Source: Symbiodinium natans
Lineage: Eukaryota > Sar > Dinophyceae > Suessiales > Symbiodiniaceae
Reading direction: 5' to 3'
Length of the DNA stretch: 64,000 nucleotides
Assembly: GCA_905221605.1 (NCBI GenBank)
Contig: CAJNDS010001113.1
Span: 768,501-832,500 of the forward strand
The notes beneath the pieces are model-generated. The model saw only the letters and a list, made by a program, of their open reading frames with translations, ran no database searches and was not told the origin of the DNA. The position numbers were made by a program, and so were the translations under genes. Shown here in pieces: positions 7,567 to 21,101 of this stretch (within the stretch, counting starts at the first letter, position 1; every line of letters starts with the position of its first letter).

Positions 7567-10400
7567 AACTGCTGCAGGGAGAGACTTGTTGTTCAGGGCA
7601 GAGGGTTTATGCTCTAGGGTGCCAGGTTCGGGTTAGGATACGATAAAAGCCCTATCAACCGACCCTAAGCCCTACACCCTAAACCCTAAATTGCAGGGTT
7701 CAGACTTTGGAGGGGGTTTGTGCGGGCATTTCTTCGTCCCGGGGCATCCTGAGTTTTACACAAACGCAATATGGGTAGTTCCCTCAAATTCGGGTTCCTT
7801 TTGGGTCCCCGTACCTTACTGGGGTCCGTATTCTCAGGGACCCTACTATTTGGGGGTCTATCTTCGAGGTCCCTTATTCTATTCTCGTAGTCCCCCATAT
7901 ACTACGGCACCCTGATAAGAAGGACCCAAAAAGAGACTCGAATTTCGAGAACTACCCAGACCATCCTGTACAACTGAAAGCAATTCTCGGGCATGTTTGA
8001 GTGATGTATCAACTTTAGGCACCAAGTAAGCAGCAAGAGAAGCTGAATCCACCAGCGGACCATGGTGACAAAATGCAGAAATGTGGAAGACTGCATGGGA
8101 GGATCTTCATTCTGCTTCAAAACGGCGTCCGTGGATCATCAAAGATCGTGGACCCCGAGTAAATTCCGATACTTACGGGGCTTCCCAATTCACATAAATC
8201 AGCACCAACTCAGCACATCATGTGGGGACGAAGACCTGCAATAGTGACAGCCGGTACACCAATCCACCCCTGTGGTGCTATAATAGAATTACCTTCAACA
8301 GGTACACAAAAAAAGCCCATTCAGCATGGTTCTTTCTGGGTACCTAATATGATAATGGTACCAGATATGGACCCCTCTGAAAGGGTACTCTAATCCCCAT
8401 TAAGGACGGTTAGTATATGGGGGGAACAACCCAACCCACCATGTTGACATGGTCCTGCCAACATCACCGCGGCCGGAATGCCGAATCCTTCGAGTTGAGA
8501 GCTGCTTGATGACCTTGGCATCTGAACCACTGATTTCCCGTGAATGAGGTTTAGGGTTTAGGGTTTAGGTTTAGGGTTTAGGATTTAGGGTTTAGAGTTT
8601 AGGGTTTAGGGTTATGCAGTCAGCAGCACCAAGAATCGTGTTCACCGCTTAGCATGGCTGATCTGTGAGTCCGGCAATCTTTGGCGTCAACCTGTGTTGT
8701 CATTGGTACGATGACAGACCCTTGCCGCTAAGACCAGGGTTTGGGGTTGCTTTGGGGACTAAAAGAGCCCTAAAAGGGTTTATTGCTCATACACCCTTAC
8801 CCAAAAAAATAAAGATTATAATCCCTATATTGCCCGTATATGGCAGAACATTTGTACTTTGTTTTTTTTTTGGGGGGGGGTCTTAAACAAATAGTAGATA
8901 GTAGTACTAGGGTATATTTCATGTGGTTTTCAAACCCTGAACCCTACAACCTAAATCCTGAATCCTAAGCCTAAAACCCTAAAACCCTAAACCTCCCAGA
9001 AATAACCCCCTAAACCCTGAAGAACAACCCTAAACCCTGAAGAACAACCCTAAACCCTGAAGAACAACCCTAAAGCTTTCCGAACTTCAGGGGCCGGACC
9101 CGTCCCCGAAATGTTGACTGAGGCGTCGCCTGGCGTCGGGGCGGCTGCTCTCCAAACCCGAAAGAACTTCCAATAGTGCTTCCAACCTTATAAACCCTAA
9201 ACCCTAAACCCTAAACCCTAAACCCTAAACCCTAAACCCTAAACCCTAAACCCTAAACCCTAAACCCTAAACCCTAAACCCGAACCCCTAACCCTAAACC
9301 CTATCAAGATCTGGGTCGTCAGTATTCGGAATAGAGCCTCCCTCGCTACAGCTGCAAGCGCGTCCAATGATCGGTTGTTTTACGTCTGAGGGCTGGCGCC
9401 AAGCCTCCAACAACCGCTCCAGCTTCTGCTGCTTTGCCTCAGGACAGAGGTCCATAGGCCCCTAATCGGCATCGCTACTTTCTACCCCCTGACCCTAAGC
9501 CGTGAACATCTCAAAGCAGCAGTCCATGCATAAACTCCGAAGCTCTAAAAAACTACACGGCGAGCGGCGCACTCCCGCCTGTGGCACTTACACGCACAAA
9601 GCCCTGCAAGGCATCTACGAGCAACTGCATGACTACATGTGCATTTTCTCAATTAAAGGTCCCCTAATTTAAATGTACCAACATAGCAGATACTTTATTA
9701 TCAGAACACCCAAAAAGGGAACCCTTGTATTCGGAACCCCCCCCCCCCCCCACAAATCAATGTGTGCATACAACACCACCAGCCGGGCTCCGGGCGAGTG
9801 TGAAGGCAGTCCCGACTGTCTGCTTGGGCGCCTCCTCCTTAGGGAAGCCTGCCAGACATCGATAGGGTTTAGGGTGTAGGGTTTAGGGTTTAGGGTTTAG
9901 GGTTTGGGGTTTAGGGTTTAGGGTTTGAACAGGCCTTCTTGGGGATTCCTGTAATAAGGAGTAGAGCGTTTGGGTTGGGAAATCAATTTACAATACAATA
10001 TTACATGAGTTACGATTGGAAAGATGCTGTTCCTAACACCCGTTGATTCGCGCTTGGGTTAGATGCGCTGACCTGCACACGAAGATATCCTAAACCATTC
10101 TAATGTCCTGTAGATTCTCTTGTTGACTTAGATCTTCTGACATCGTGGGCAGGTGCTCTCCAAGCCCTGTCAGCCCCTCCCCTTTAAGTCCTAGAAGCCC
10201 TATAAGCCGCATAAGGGTTTTTGGTTTAGGGTTTTGGGTTTGGGGTTTATGGTGTAGCTTAAAAAAACACGTAATTAAGCTCTATGAGTGCCTACAGGCC
10301 ATAACCCTGACTAAACCCTAAACCCTAAACCCTAAACCCTAAACCCTAAGCCCTAAGCCCTAAACCCTAAACCCTATAAACCCTAAACCCTAAACCCTAT
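7563..10400. other. Repeat mosaic, no assignable gene
   Basis: Holds an inverted-repeat tangle at 7750-7960, partial element copies at 8376-8440 and 8790-8900 (T9G8 run), and telomeric arrays at 8551-8610, 9190-9300, 9868-9925 and 10314-10425. Three near-identical 21-base units (CCCTAAACCCTGAAGAACAA) lie at 9010-9072. Unique islands with minus-strand open frames at about 9070-9180 and 9310-9460, and a GTAAGT on the minus strand at 8176, could be uL2 5' exons or another gene. None matches a family I recognise. Confidence 0.5.
9190..9301 (-). repeat. Interstitial telomeric array (CCCTAAA), about 15 units
   Basis: Near-perfect tandem, degrading at the right end. Confidence 0.95.
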
Positions 10401-10756
10401 ATACCCTAAACCCTAAACCCTAAACCAGCAGCCCCCGGAGCCCAGGGGTCACCAGCACGGCCTGTCTCGAAGTCGATGTAGGGAACGCGGTTCCGCTTCA
10501 TGATCCGAGAGTAGCTGCTTGAGGACCTCTGCGGGTAGCAGACACAGAGCAGAACTTGAGTGCGGAGCCCTAAAGATCCCGAAAAACCGAATTAGTGGCA
10601 GCTGGCTCCTGATTTCAGTCATTTGGGGCGCAAGTGCGGCTGCAAGTAGGATGCCCGGCAAGGGTTTTCGGGTTTGAGATGCATCTGCTCCACAGGTTCA
10701 AACGGCAGGGGCGTGCAACTGATGAATTTCCAGCCGGGCAACGCCGGCAGCTACCT

Positions 10757-10868
10757 TGGGGGACCAAATGAATCAACCCTAAAATTGGGGTCATATACTT
10801 TATATTTACAGTTCCTATTGAGGTATATGAACCATAAACCCTTTTAAGGCTCATTTGGTCCCCAAGGG
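10757..10868. mobile_element. Inverted-repeat element, GGACCAAATGA family
   Basis: GGGGGACCAAATGA..AACCCTAAAATTGGGG at the left pairs with CCCTTTTAAGGCTCATTTGGTCCCC at the right. A close copy is at 46163-46268. The core TCATATAC..AGTTCCTATT(A/G)AGGTATATGA is itself a smaller inverted repeat. Confidence 0.8.
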
Positions 10869-11232
10869 TACTGTGCCTAGGGCTTAGGGTTTAGATTTCG
10901 CATGCTCGGACTTACGCAGTGCCTTGAATGGATAGGTAGAGAGCTTTGGCCACCTTAGGTTAAACCCCTGAACTTTGTAGGGTTTAGGGTTTAGGGTAAA
11001 GTTTAAGGTTTAGGGTCTAGGGTTTAGGGTTTACGGTTTAGGGTTTCGGGAAAAGGCCCGGCCTCTGGCAGGGGGCTGGCCTGCTCAGCGAGGGAAGCGG
11101 CTGTCCCGGCGAGAAAGGCCTTCCCAGGTGCTTCGGTCGTTGGTGTTTTTTATACGCCACCTCCTGTTACCGTTATTATCATGATTCTTATGATGACTGG
11201 CATTCTTCTTATGATTATTAGTTTTCCTAGCT

Positions 11233-11360
11233 TTATTATTATATTATATTATATTATATTATATTATATTATATTATATTATATTATATTATATTATATT
11301 ATATTATACTTCATTATATTATATATATATATATATATATATTTATTTATTTATGTATAT
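11233..11360. repeat. ATTAT and TA microsatellite
   Basis: Pure (ATTAT)n then (TA)n then (TTTA)n. Confidence 0.98.
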
Positions 11361-11837
11361 TTTGTGGGGATACCTAACTCCCTGAAGCAATACATAAGAC
11401 TAGCCATAGCCTAAAACCTCAATCAGGTACCTAATCAGATCCCAACCCCATCGTCAACATTGACATTGAGTACGCGAAAAACGAACCAGCGTTGTTGTTG
11501 GCTTTCATGGGTTTGAGCTCTGATTATACCACAAACCCGATCGAACGCGATCCATCCCAAAGGGAGGCCTAAATTCCCCAAGCCCTAAGTATGATGAAAG
11601 CTAAGCCCCGAAAATCCCCCCCCCCCTCCCCCCGCTCCCCCCCCCTTCCCCCGCGCCACTAACCCCTAACCCCTCAACCCTCAACCCCAAAGCCCGAACC
11701 CCAAGAAGCGCAGCCTGGACAGAACACCGGCCCATCGCCGGCACCACATGCCTTCCAGGCGGCTTTGAGGGCCTTTAGGCCTCAGAGTGGGGGGCCTCCT
11801 CCTGGCTGATCATTGTTGCTTTCGTGGCTTAGGAGAA

Positions 11838-11938
11838 AGCCCTAAACCCTAAACCCTAAACCCTAAACCCTAAACCCTAAACCCTAAACCCTAAACCCTA
11901 AACCCTAAACCCTAAACCCTAAACCCGAAACCCTACCC
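11838..11938 (-). repeat. Interstitial telomeric array (CCCTAAA), about 13 units
   Basis: Near-perfect tandem. Confidence 0.95.
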
Positions 11939-12288
11939 TATAGAACCATGGAATAACCTCAGAAAAGATTTGTGGGAGAGGCTCTGGGCAAACGTGTACA
12001 GGAGAAGGGCACCCGGCCGCGTCTGCAGATGCAGTCGGCGGAAGCTCTCAACCTTTTTTACGCAGCGAGCAGACCTGCAAGCTGCATGGAAATTTTCTGC
12101 TCAGCCCTAAACCCTAAACCCTAAACCCTAAACCCTAAACCCTAAACCCTAAACCCCTAAACCCTAAACCCCTAAACCCTAAACAGGTGCAAGAGATGGC
12201 TGAAATATGGCTTGTGTCTGCTTTGAAGGGAGGCAGGCTCATTTGGGACCCTCTCGAGCTGTAAGTACATCTGGATCGGGTGATCTAC

Positions 12289-12351
12289 TACTTGCTTAAA
12301 GGGATTACAATTCTTTATTCTCCTGGGGTTCTTAAGCAAATAGTAGTGATG
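12289..12351. mobile_element. Inverted-repeat element, CTACTACTTGCTTA family
   Basis: CTACTACTTGCTTAAAGGG at the left pairs with GGGGTTCTTAAGCAAATAGTAG at the right. Flanked by GTGAT and GTGATG, a probable short target duplication. Related copies: 34431-34548, 35389-35546, 8790-8900 and 24640-24735 (degenerate). Confidence 0.7.
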
Positions 12352-15300
12352 CTGATGTCGCAGGATGGATCTGGGAAGGTCCAGAAAGATTATTGTTTTG
12401 CTCTGTGCCTGAGAGTAAGATGAAGCCCATAGGCATCGAACAAGCAACCTACCTCGAAATTAGCCCCCAACAAGGCGGTAACGGTATCCAGCCAAGGATG
12501 ACTCGCAACATCAGGCCATCAAAGCACCACAAGCCTCGAAACCTCAACCTTGATCATGACCTGCTACAATGAACAGTAATTTAGTAATTCTTAACAACTA
12601 CTGTCCATGAGCAGAAGAACTTCCAATGGGTGCACTTCTACACTTTCTCCGACCTCACGAATTGATCTGATAGTATGCCCTTTTCGGCCCCCGAAAATGA
12701 CTTCTGGGGACCCCTTATATACCCCTGACGTGCCCTGCAAAACCCAAGGGTCCCCGTACTTCAGAACACTGTAAAGAAGGTAAGGGGCCATATTCAGGTA
12801 CGATGTAACACCCTAAACCCTAAACCCTAAACCCTAAACCCTAAACCCTAAACCCTAAACCCTAAACCCTAATCCTAAACCCTAAATACTTTTTTAGATC
12901 AACCCAAGCCCTTTGCCATCCTTGTAGATGGGTCCTTGAAAACCAATCCCATTCTTGCGAAACCAAATCGCAACCCTGAGCCCCACACCCCACAACCGAA
13001 ATGCCAAAGCTCGGTTTCGTTGACCGTAAACCCGAAACCCTAAACCCTAAATTATAAACCCTAAACCCTAAACCCGAAACCCTAAACCCTGAACCCTAAG
13101 CTGAAAAAATAGGAATCGTTCACACGGGGCGTGTCGTCCCCCCGGACCCTGGAGCCTGGGCACAGCCCGCGGCAGCCCGAAGACGATGCGCAGCCGTCAG
13201 AGACAAGGCAGTGTTGGGGAGGCTGGGGGTATCGTCTTTCAGGTGTCAGGGTTCCAGGTGTCGGGTAAACCCTCCACCCAAATCCATGAATTGAGAGCCT
13301 TTCAACCTTGAGGTTTAGGGGTACTGACCCTAAACCCTAAGCCCTCAGGTGTGGTGTTTCTGGGGTTCAAGGTCTGGAGGTCTGGGCCCAAGGCGTGTGC
13401 AGCGTAGGTAGGTGTTCAGTTCAGACTTTCGGAGTGTGTCGGGTCTGCCGCGAAAAAGGTGCCTAACATCAGTGTGTGATGTATGTATGCTTCTGAGCGT
13501 GCATATGTGCATGCACTTCTTGTTTGCGTATGCATGCACTTCATTGAGCCACTTCATTTTTTGTACAACCTATCTATCACACATACACATGTGCAGGTGC
13601 GCGTCCAGCGTTGGGTAGGCTACATCACACACATGGATGTGAACAAAACAGCCATTCATATCGCTGCGCTTGGACCAGGCAATCAGAAGGGAAAGGGTGA
13701 GATCCAAGCCAGCAAGGAGGGTGTTAGGGTTCAGGGTTTAGGTCTGTAGGGTTTCAGGGTTTAGGGCTTAGGGCTTAGGGACTGAGGGTGGTTTGGGGTT
13801 TGGGGTTCGAGAGACTTTGTGCGCACGCCTTAACCAACTAACCAGTGCTACCGGTGCACGGCGAGTTTATTCCTTCCCTGTATGTTTAAGCGAGTTAGGT
13901 ACCTGATAGCCCCTATACAATATAAACCTTCAAGAAGTATGTTCTGCACTGATTCCCTTATTCCCAAATTCTCAAACTCCATGCTCTCAGAACTAAGCTG
14001 GTCTTCAGGCTCTGCAAGCCATGGCGGGTGACAGGACAACGAAAAAGAAAAAACACACACACACACACACATGCGGGACTAATAGGCAAAGTGAAGGATT
14101 TCCCTAAACCCCAAACCCTAACCGCCAACCCTAAACCCCAAACCCTAAGCCGCTCCCTGCAGCCCAAAAGACACTTAACTTAGGGTTACAAGCATGCTGG
14201 ACTCAAGGATTATTTAGGGGCCGGTTTTGGGGTTTAGAGACCCTGAGGATTGGACTTTACCCTCAAACCCTAAAATTTAACACCTAACCCCCTAAACCAC
14301 CCCTAAACCCTAAAACCCTAAACCCTGAAAACCTTCAACCCGAAACCCTAAAGCCCCACCTTGCCGCAAACCCACCTGTCCTTTGGGTTACAGGCTCCTG
14401 AACCCTAAAACCCTACAAGCCTTAAACCTAAACCCTAAAACCCTAAAACCCGAAAGCCCTAAACCGCAAACCCACCCTCCTCAACCCTAGACCCTAAACC
14501 CTAAACCCTAAAACCTAAATTCCTAAACCCTAAACCCTGTCCTTGGGCCCGCCCCAGTGGAACTCGGGAATCAAGTTGCCGAGGTTGCCTGCCTCGCAGG
14601 TGTACCTGGGCACCGGGGGATCGGATTGTAGGGTTTAGGGTTTAAGGTTTAGGGTTTAGGGTTTAGGGTCTAGGGTCTAGGGTTTAGGGAGCATCTGCAC
14701 GCCACAACAGCGCGCTGGACCACCTCTCTACAGTAGGTTGCTTTCGAGAAGCGGTTTAGGGTTGAGGGTTTAGGTTTAGGGTTAAGGGTTAAGGGTTAAG
14801 GGTTTAGGGTTTAGGCTTTAGGGTTTAGGGAGCAACTCGCCGACATGGGGGAAAGAGCGAGAAAACTGCACCGGGCTTCACTGTCGATAGAAACCAAACG
14901 CCCTAAGCCCTTTAGGTAGAACCACCCTAAACCCTAAACCCTAAACCCTAAACCCTAAACCCTAAAACGACAAAGGCACTTGACATGCTTATGAGCGGCT
15001 TGAGAGCAAAGCCCGCAAAACCTGACCATGAACCCTAAACCCTAAACCCTAAACCCTAAACCCTAAACCCTAAACCCTAAACCCTAAACCCTAATCCCGC
15101 ACCAAGGAGCTCTTTGGAGAAGGTGCCATTGGCGAGCCACAGGCCAGGTATGGCCGTCATGCACTGGCACCCGAAGCACCTCGAGGGCTCATGGGGCCTC
15201 TGTTTTAGGGAGGTTTTGTAGGGGGTTTAGGGTTTAGGGTTTAGGGCTTAGGGCTTCGGGTTTATAGGGTTTAGGGCTTAGAGTGAATTGTTAAGAGTTC

Positions 15301-15866
15301 TTAGGGTTGAGCGTTTCTAGGGCTTAGGGCTTAGACTGGAGGACTTTCCTAAAGGCCTGTGAGGCCTATAGGTTTATGCAAACGTATGCAAACCATCTGC
15401 GGTCAGCCACACTAACCAAATCTTCAGCTCCTTTCTGCATGGCTCGCGTGAGCCTGAGCCTGTCGTCCAATCACCAAACCCCCTACTAAACCCAAACGCT
15501 AAACCCTAAGCCCTAAGCCTAAACCTTAAACCCTAAACCCTAAGCCCCAAACTCCAAACCTTAAACCCTAAACCCGAAGCCCCCATTTCCAGCCCACCGG
15601 CTAAGTGCTTCATGCCGGGCAACGCTGAACCCGGAAGCCCCGAGGCTGGGAGCTCGCGCTCCATTCGCACATGATGCGACATTTCCTCTATGAAGCTTCT
15701 TATTCTGTAACAGAGTGCATGGTAGTTGCGGCATGATAGGGTATATGTGTGAAACATGTCCTAGTATATGAGCATATATATATATGTATATATGTATATA
15801 TTTAGTCGTAGATGAATATACTTGCTTTGTATGCGTGTGTCCATATATGTATATATGCTACCAAGA

Positions 15867-15897
<31 letters not shown>

Positions 15898-16734
15898 CAT
15901 ATATATATACATATATGTATGACCGGATTTGAAGGCATCAACCCCGAGGAGGCCCTGGCGATTCCTCATCTGGGCGGGCAAGCACGGGCGGAATAAACTC
16001 CTTGTCCACCTTAGCTTAGGGTTCAGGGTTTAGGGTTTAGGGTTCAGGGTTCAGGGTTTAGGGTTTAGGGTTTAGGGTTTAGGGTCATGTTCGAAGCGTT
16101 TCAGCACGGTGCTGGGCTGTCGTATACGATCATATTAGTATCATCTACGAGATGATTTGCTAGAATCTGCTACAATGCACTATGATACACTGCAATATGC
16201 TCTAACTAGAAAGCACTTCAATATTCCATCATATACTACAACTAGGCCTCAGAGTTTAGTGTTCAAGAGGGGGGCATCTGTCACCACGCAAGGTGGGATG
16301 CTGCCGCCCAGGTTGGCCCTAAGACCTCCCCCCTGTCTGAAACATACCCGGGGCCTTCAGCTTAGGGTTTCAGTGGGTGGCTTACAAGGCTTATAAGGGA
16401 ACATAACTCTTAAGGAAATGAAGGCCCACTCTGACCCTAAACCCTGCACCCTGCCTGCGATAACTGCCGGAAGCTTTGAAACCCTCGGCTATTTCGCTTA
16501 GGGATTAGGCCCCTTGCACTTGGGGGGGGAGGGGAGGAGGTTTAGGGTTTAGGGTATTTAGGGTGTGGGATTCAAGGTGTACGGTTTAGGGAAACAATAC
16601 CCCCCCCACCCCCCCCCCCCCCCCCCCCCCCCGTCAAAAAAAAAAAAAACAAAGAAAAACAGAGGGCCTTTGACCTAATCCCTAAGTCCTTGACCGAAGC
16701 CCTAAGCACTTAGGGCCCCGAAGCCCCTGAAACC

Positions 16735-17060
16735 CTCAAACCCTCAAGCCCTAAAAGCCCTTAAGCCCTAAAAGCCCTTAAGCCCTAAAAGCCCTTAAAG
16801 CCCTTAAGCCCTAAAAGCCCTAAAAGCCCTTAAAGCCCTAAAAGCCCTGTAAGCCCTAAAAGCCCTTAAGCCCTAAAACCCTTAAGCCCTAAAGCCCTTA
16901 AGCCCTATAAGCCCTAAAGCCCTAAAAGCCCTAAAGCCCTTAAGCCCTTAAGCCCTAAAAGCCCTCAAGCCCTAAAGCCCTATAAGCCCTTAAGCCCTCT
17001 GAGCACTCAGGGCCCTATAAGCCCTTAGGGCCCTAAAGCCCTTAGGGCCCTGTAAGCCCC
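16735..17060 (-). repeat. Degenerate telomere-derived satellite, AAGCCCTAAAAGCCCTT units
   Basis: About 300 bases of irregular CCCTAAAAG / CCCTTAAG repeats, clearly derived from CCCTAAA but with a G in each unit. Confidence 0.85.
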
Positions 17061-17309
17061 GTGAAACCCAGCTCCAGCTCCAGCTCCCGGAGCGGCTGTG
17101 AGCCCAGCCCAGACAACCGTAGGGTCAGGAAGGCTCGGCCTGAGCTTAGCTCTTTTTTTTTTGTTGCTTTCAGGTTTTCTTCCTTTTTTTTTATATTTTG
17201 GTTGCTTTCAGGGCTTTTAGGGTGGTTATTTCAGGGCTTCCGTGATTTTGATTCGACTTAATATTATTATTATTGATATTATTATTATATATGTATTTAT
17301 TTATTTATT

Positions 17310-17355
<46 letters not shown>

Positions 17356-19330
17356 TTTTTGGGGGGGGGGGGGGGGTTGGGGGTTCGGGTTTCTCGGATC
17401 AAAGGCCTGCCAGAAAAGCCCCAGAGAGCCCTGAGATTAGCTTTTCCGGCTTTTGGACTGCACCTTTGCACGTCTTCGTGTTTTCTGTGTTTGCGAAAAT
17501 GGTTTTAGGGTTTAGGGTTTGGGGCTGTTCATGGAAACAACAAGACCATGGAATTATCTCATTTCCCGGTTCTGAGCTGTTCAAGCCAGAGCTACGAAAG
17601 GGTCTTTGGAGCCTTATCTAGAAAACCCACCAAAATGCAAGGATCAAATCTCCCCGTGTTATGCTTATGAGGAAAAGAAATATTTTGCGTCTGTGATTTT
17701 TTGTTGTGGGGGGGGGGGGGTGTTTAGGGTTTAGGGTTTGGGGTTTAGGGTTTAGGGCTTAGGGTTTATGGTTTAGGGTTTAGGGGCCTGAGCCACGAAT
17801 ACCTCTCGTTGTCCTTCAGGGCTCAAGAACGAAGCAAGAGGGGGCAGGCCCCAAAAAAAACAACATGCCCTGACCCACATGGGCAGTTCTCTCGAAACCC
17901 TAAACCCTAAACCCTAAACCCTAAACCCTAAACCCTAAACCCTAACTAATTTGGCCTATTTGGAGCTTTAGGGTTCAGCTTCGGGGGGTTTCACGTCAGA
18001 GTTTTGGGTCTAGTTAAACGCTTTCCCTCCGCCAAAAACTTATTCGTGCCGGTGCCACTTGATTCAAGGCAGCCCTAAACCCTAAAACCTAAAACCTAAA
18101 CCCTGACCCCCCCCCCCAAACCCTAAACCCTAAACCCTGAACCCTAAACCCTAAAACCTAAACCCTAAACGCAAGGCCCCAGGCACTCGCTTGGCCCGTC
18201 AAAAGGGCCACACGAGCTTTTTCTGCATCGCTGCTGCTTCCCCAGAGCCGCAGTTTTGGTCCAACCCCTCCGAATGGAATAACGAATCTCCCTGCCTGCA
18301 ATCACGAGAACATAACACGAGACAGGGTTAGGGTTTAGGGTTTAAGGTTTAGGGTTTAGGGCTTAGGGTTTAGGGGTATCACAATTTAAGTTCTCGAGCT
18401 TCGAAGGCACGACCCAGCCTACACTGCATGGATTTCATGCAGAACCCCTGCAGCGAATTAGAACCTAGATGCCCAAAAACACGAGAGCACAGACGTGACT
18501 GTAGGAGTACGAGGCGCTTGTCTCCTGCACCTCTGACAGATCAAACCGTGGACTGAGATCTCGAGCTTCAAAGGCACAGCTAAACCCCGCATGCGTTGCA
18601 TGCAGGACCCCTGCAAGCGAATTTGCAGTTGGATGAAACACTGCGGTGAAACTGGCCACCCTCCCACCAGTGATTCAGGTCCCCAGCCCAACCCCCAAAC
18701 TGCCAAAAAAACATGTGACAAAAAAAACATGGCAAAAAAAACAACAACAACCTTATCGAGTAGCAAAAAAACACTCCCCCGCCTGAACCTCTTCACTGGC
18801 AGAGGTACTCGGCCAAGTCGACACCCAAATGGATGGCCTCGTGTGCGCACGCCAAACCCTAAACCCTAAACCCTAAACCCTAAACCCTAAACCCTAAACC
18901 CTAAACCCTAAACCCAAAACCCTTACCCCAATCACCTCAAACACCCCAAACACCATGAGCCCCCCCCTAAATCCTCAACCCTCGCGCTGCTAAACCAGGA
19001 TGGCCCTCAACACCCTCTGCAAAACTACTGCTTAGCATGATCCTCTTAAAACCCAGTAAGGGTAACTACAAAATCTCCAAAGGGCCTATGCTAAACCCTA
19101 AACCGTGAACCCTAAACCCCAAACCCCAAACCCTAAACCCTACACGCCAGGCCAAGGCCGAAAGCAACGCAGCCTGACCTCCTGAGACTTCCTGGCTCCT
19201 TGCGGACTTAAAGAACGACATGACATCCCCTTATATGTCCCCCTGCAACAGGGTTTATGGGTTAGGGCTTGGGGGTTTAGGGCTTTAGGGCTTTAGGGGT
19301 TTAGGGGTTTAGCGGTTTAGGGGTTTAGGG

Positions 19331-19442
19331 GCCATATGGGCGGTTGTCAAAATCATGATCCCTTTTGGGGTGCCCTAAATATTCGGTGCCGTATTATGAT
19401 AGGGATCCAAACAGGGACCATCATTTTGACAACCACCAACTA
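19331..19442. mobile_element. Inverted-repeat element, GGTTGTCAAAAT family
   Basis: GGTTGTCAAAATCATGATCCCTTTT at the left pairs with AGGGACCATCATTTTGACAACC at the right. A sister copy is at 21648-21752 with the same centre (GGTGCCGTAT(T/C)AT(A/G)ATAGGGATCC). Confidence 0.85.
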
Positions 19443-19909
19443 AAATGTAGCTAAACCGAATCCAAAATCCCTGAGCCGCCAAAACCGAATCCAAAAAACC
19501 CTGAGCCGCCACACACCGCGATTAAGAATGACGACACCTACACATCTCAGGAGCTGGAGAACAGAATACATTCTGGACTTAGGGTCTAGGGCTCACAGGG
19601 TTGGCCCTAACCCTACGACTTCTTACACTTACCCGTATTGCGACGTCCGTAAACCCTGTCTTGGAAACCAAGCAAGCCGAGACCCTAAACCCTAAACCCT
19701 AAACCCTATATAAACCCTAAACCCTAAACCCTAAACCCTAAACCCTAAACCCTAAACCCCTCAACCCTAAACCCTAAACCCTATACCCTAAACCCTAAAC
19801 CCTAAGTCGCAACCCAGCAAGCACGGGCGAGCCGGAGAGTAGGGCCGCAGCGCAGGCCCGAGCCACGTACATGCTGGCCAAGTTGTCGACCTGGGAAGGG
19901 GTTAGGGGT

Positions 19910-20042
19910 TTAGGGGTTTAGGGTTTAGGGTTTAGGGTTTAGGGTTTAGGGTTTAGGGTTTAGGGTTTAGGGTTTGGGGGTTTAGGGGTTTAGGGGTTTA
20001 GGGGTTTAGGGTTTAGGGTTTAGGGTTTAGGGTTTAGGGTTT
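19910..20042 (+). repeat. Interstitial telomeric array with TTTAGGGG variants
   Basis: About 17 units; a central block of TTTAGGGG lies between TTTAGGG blocks. Confidence 0.95.
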
Positions 20043-20960
20043 GGCGTATATGGGGTTTCCGAGAAAAGGGGGAGCCACTTATGTACTCAAAACATGCAAA
20101 AGGGTATCCCTATGATCGGACATCCTCATATCGGGAAAGGGTTTAAAGTTCAGGGTTTAGGGTCTTGAGAAGCAAGCAACGTTGTCTGAACAGCGAATTT
20201 AGAGCCAGATGGGGCCAGAATTCTAGATCAGACCTGGCATGTCCAACACCCTGCCTTGATTTCTTTGTCAAGCTGAATGCCACGCTCGTTCCGGATCCGC
20301 ACGAAGCCAGCCTGCTCATGGTCAGGGCAGGGATGCTAGACCCAGGAGTAACCTAGGTTTAGGGTTTAGGGTTTAGGGTTTAGGGTTGAGGGTTGAGGGT
20401 TGAGGGTTTAGGGTTCCTTTTTGGTTTAAAGGGGCTTAGAAGGGAACCTAATCCCTGAAAAAAAGGGGAAAAAAGCCTACTCTAGGTCCTAGGATGGTCT
20501 CTTGCGTACGACAGAAGCCCTCCAACGGCACTTAAAGACTCAAAGGCATGCTGCTTCTCAAGGGATTAAGACTCGCACCCCTAGGGTTGTACCCCGAGAG
20601 GTTCACTCCTACCATGGCCCTTCTATTCCCTTAAGGCTCGTACCCCTAAAGGTCCCCCTTAATATACTCCTAATATGGCCCCTATATTCCCTTAGGAATC
20701 TTTAGTAAGGGCCCCCCCCCCCCCCCAAACTCAAGGGTAAAAGCATAGGGGTCCAAGATAGAGTCTCATGAGCTTCGCGATTCGCTGGTTGTGGCGCTAG
20801 AACACCTTATTTGGGGCAATAGGGTTTAGGGTTTAGGGTTTTGGATTTAGGTTTTAGGGTTTAGGGTTTAGGAACATGTGTCCTTTCACACCCCCACGCC
20901 CCCTGTCCCTTCCACCCCCTTGGTTTCTGATGATTGGGGTGTAGCTGAGACTGCCGAGCC

Positions 20961-21101
20961 AGACCCCTGGGAGGATCCAAAAAGTAGATCCCCTGAATGA
21001 CCCAGTAGTAGTATAGGGTTTAGGGTTTAGGCTTTAGGGTTTAGGGTAGTACAGGGTACTACTTGGGGGCTCTACTTTTTGGATCCTCCCAGGGGTCTGG
21101 G
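20961..21101. mobile_element. Inverted-repeat element with telomeric loop and 6-base duplication
   Basis: AGACCCCTGGGAGGATCC with AAAAAGTAGA at the left mirrors CTACTTTTTGGATCCTCCCA with GGGGTCTGG at the right. CGAGCC flanks both sides (20955-20960, 21102-21107). A TTTAGGG tract (21016-21053) fills the loop. Removing element plus one CGAGCC leaves open frames on both strands. Confidence 0.8.

Larger units (their letters stand above)
10400..15500. other. Repeat mosaic with unassigned unique islands
   Basis: Telomeric arrays alternate with islands of about 60-200 bases. Minus-strand open frames bounded by AG|G include about 10915-10955 (VAKALYLSIQGTA before GTAAGT), 11060-11140 (AFLAGTAASLAEQ), 12905-12975 (WFRKNGIGFQGPIYK), 13850-14020 (ESMEFENLGIRESVQNILLE) and 14560-14625 (GNLGNLIPEFHWGGPK). 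I recognise no family. Because similar frames occur inside solved uL2 introns, and the plus strand is often open too, these are possible exons only. Confidence 0.3.
15500..20400. other. Repeat mosaic with unassigned unique islands
   Basis: Contains TATA microsatellites (15760-15925, 17262-17355), a degenerate telomeric satellite (16735-17060), C run plus A run (16595-16650), T14G16 (17346-17377), telomeric arrays (17895-17945, 18852-18915, 19680-19805, 19910-20042) and an inverted-repeat element (19331-19442). Unique islands at 15590-15740, 17400-17640, 18180-18310 and 20165-20350 are open on both strands; none matches a known family. An imperfect duplication lies at 18393-18636. Confidence 0.35.
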
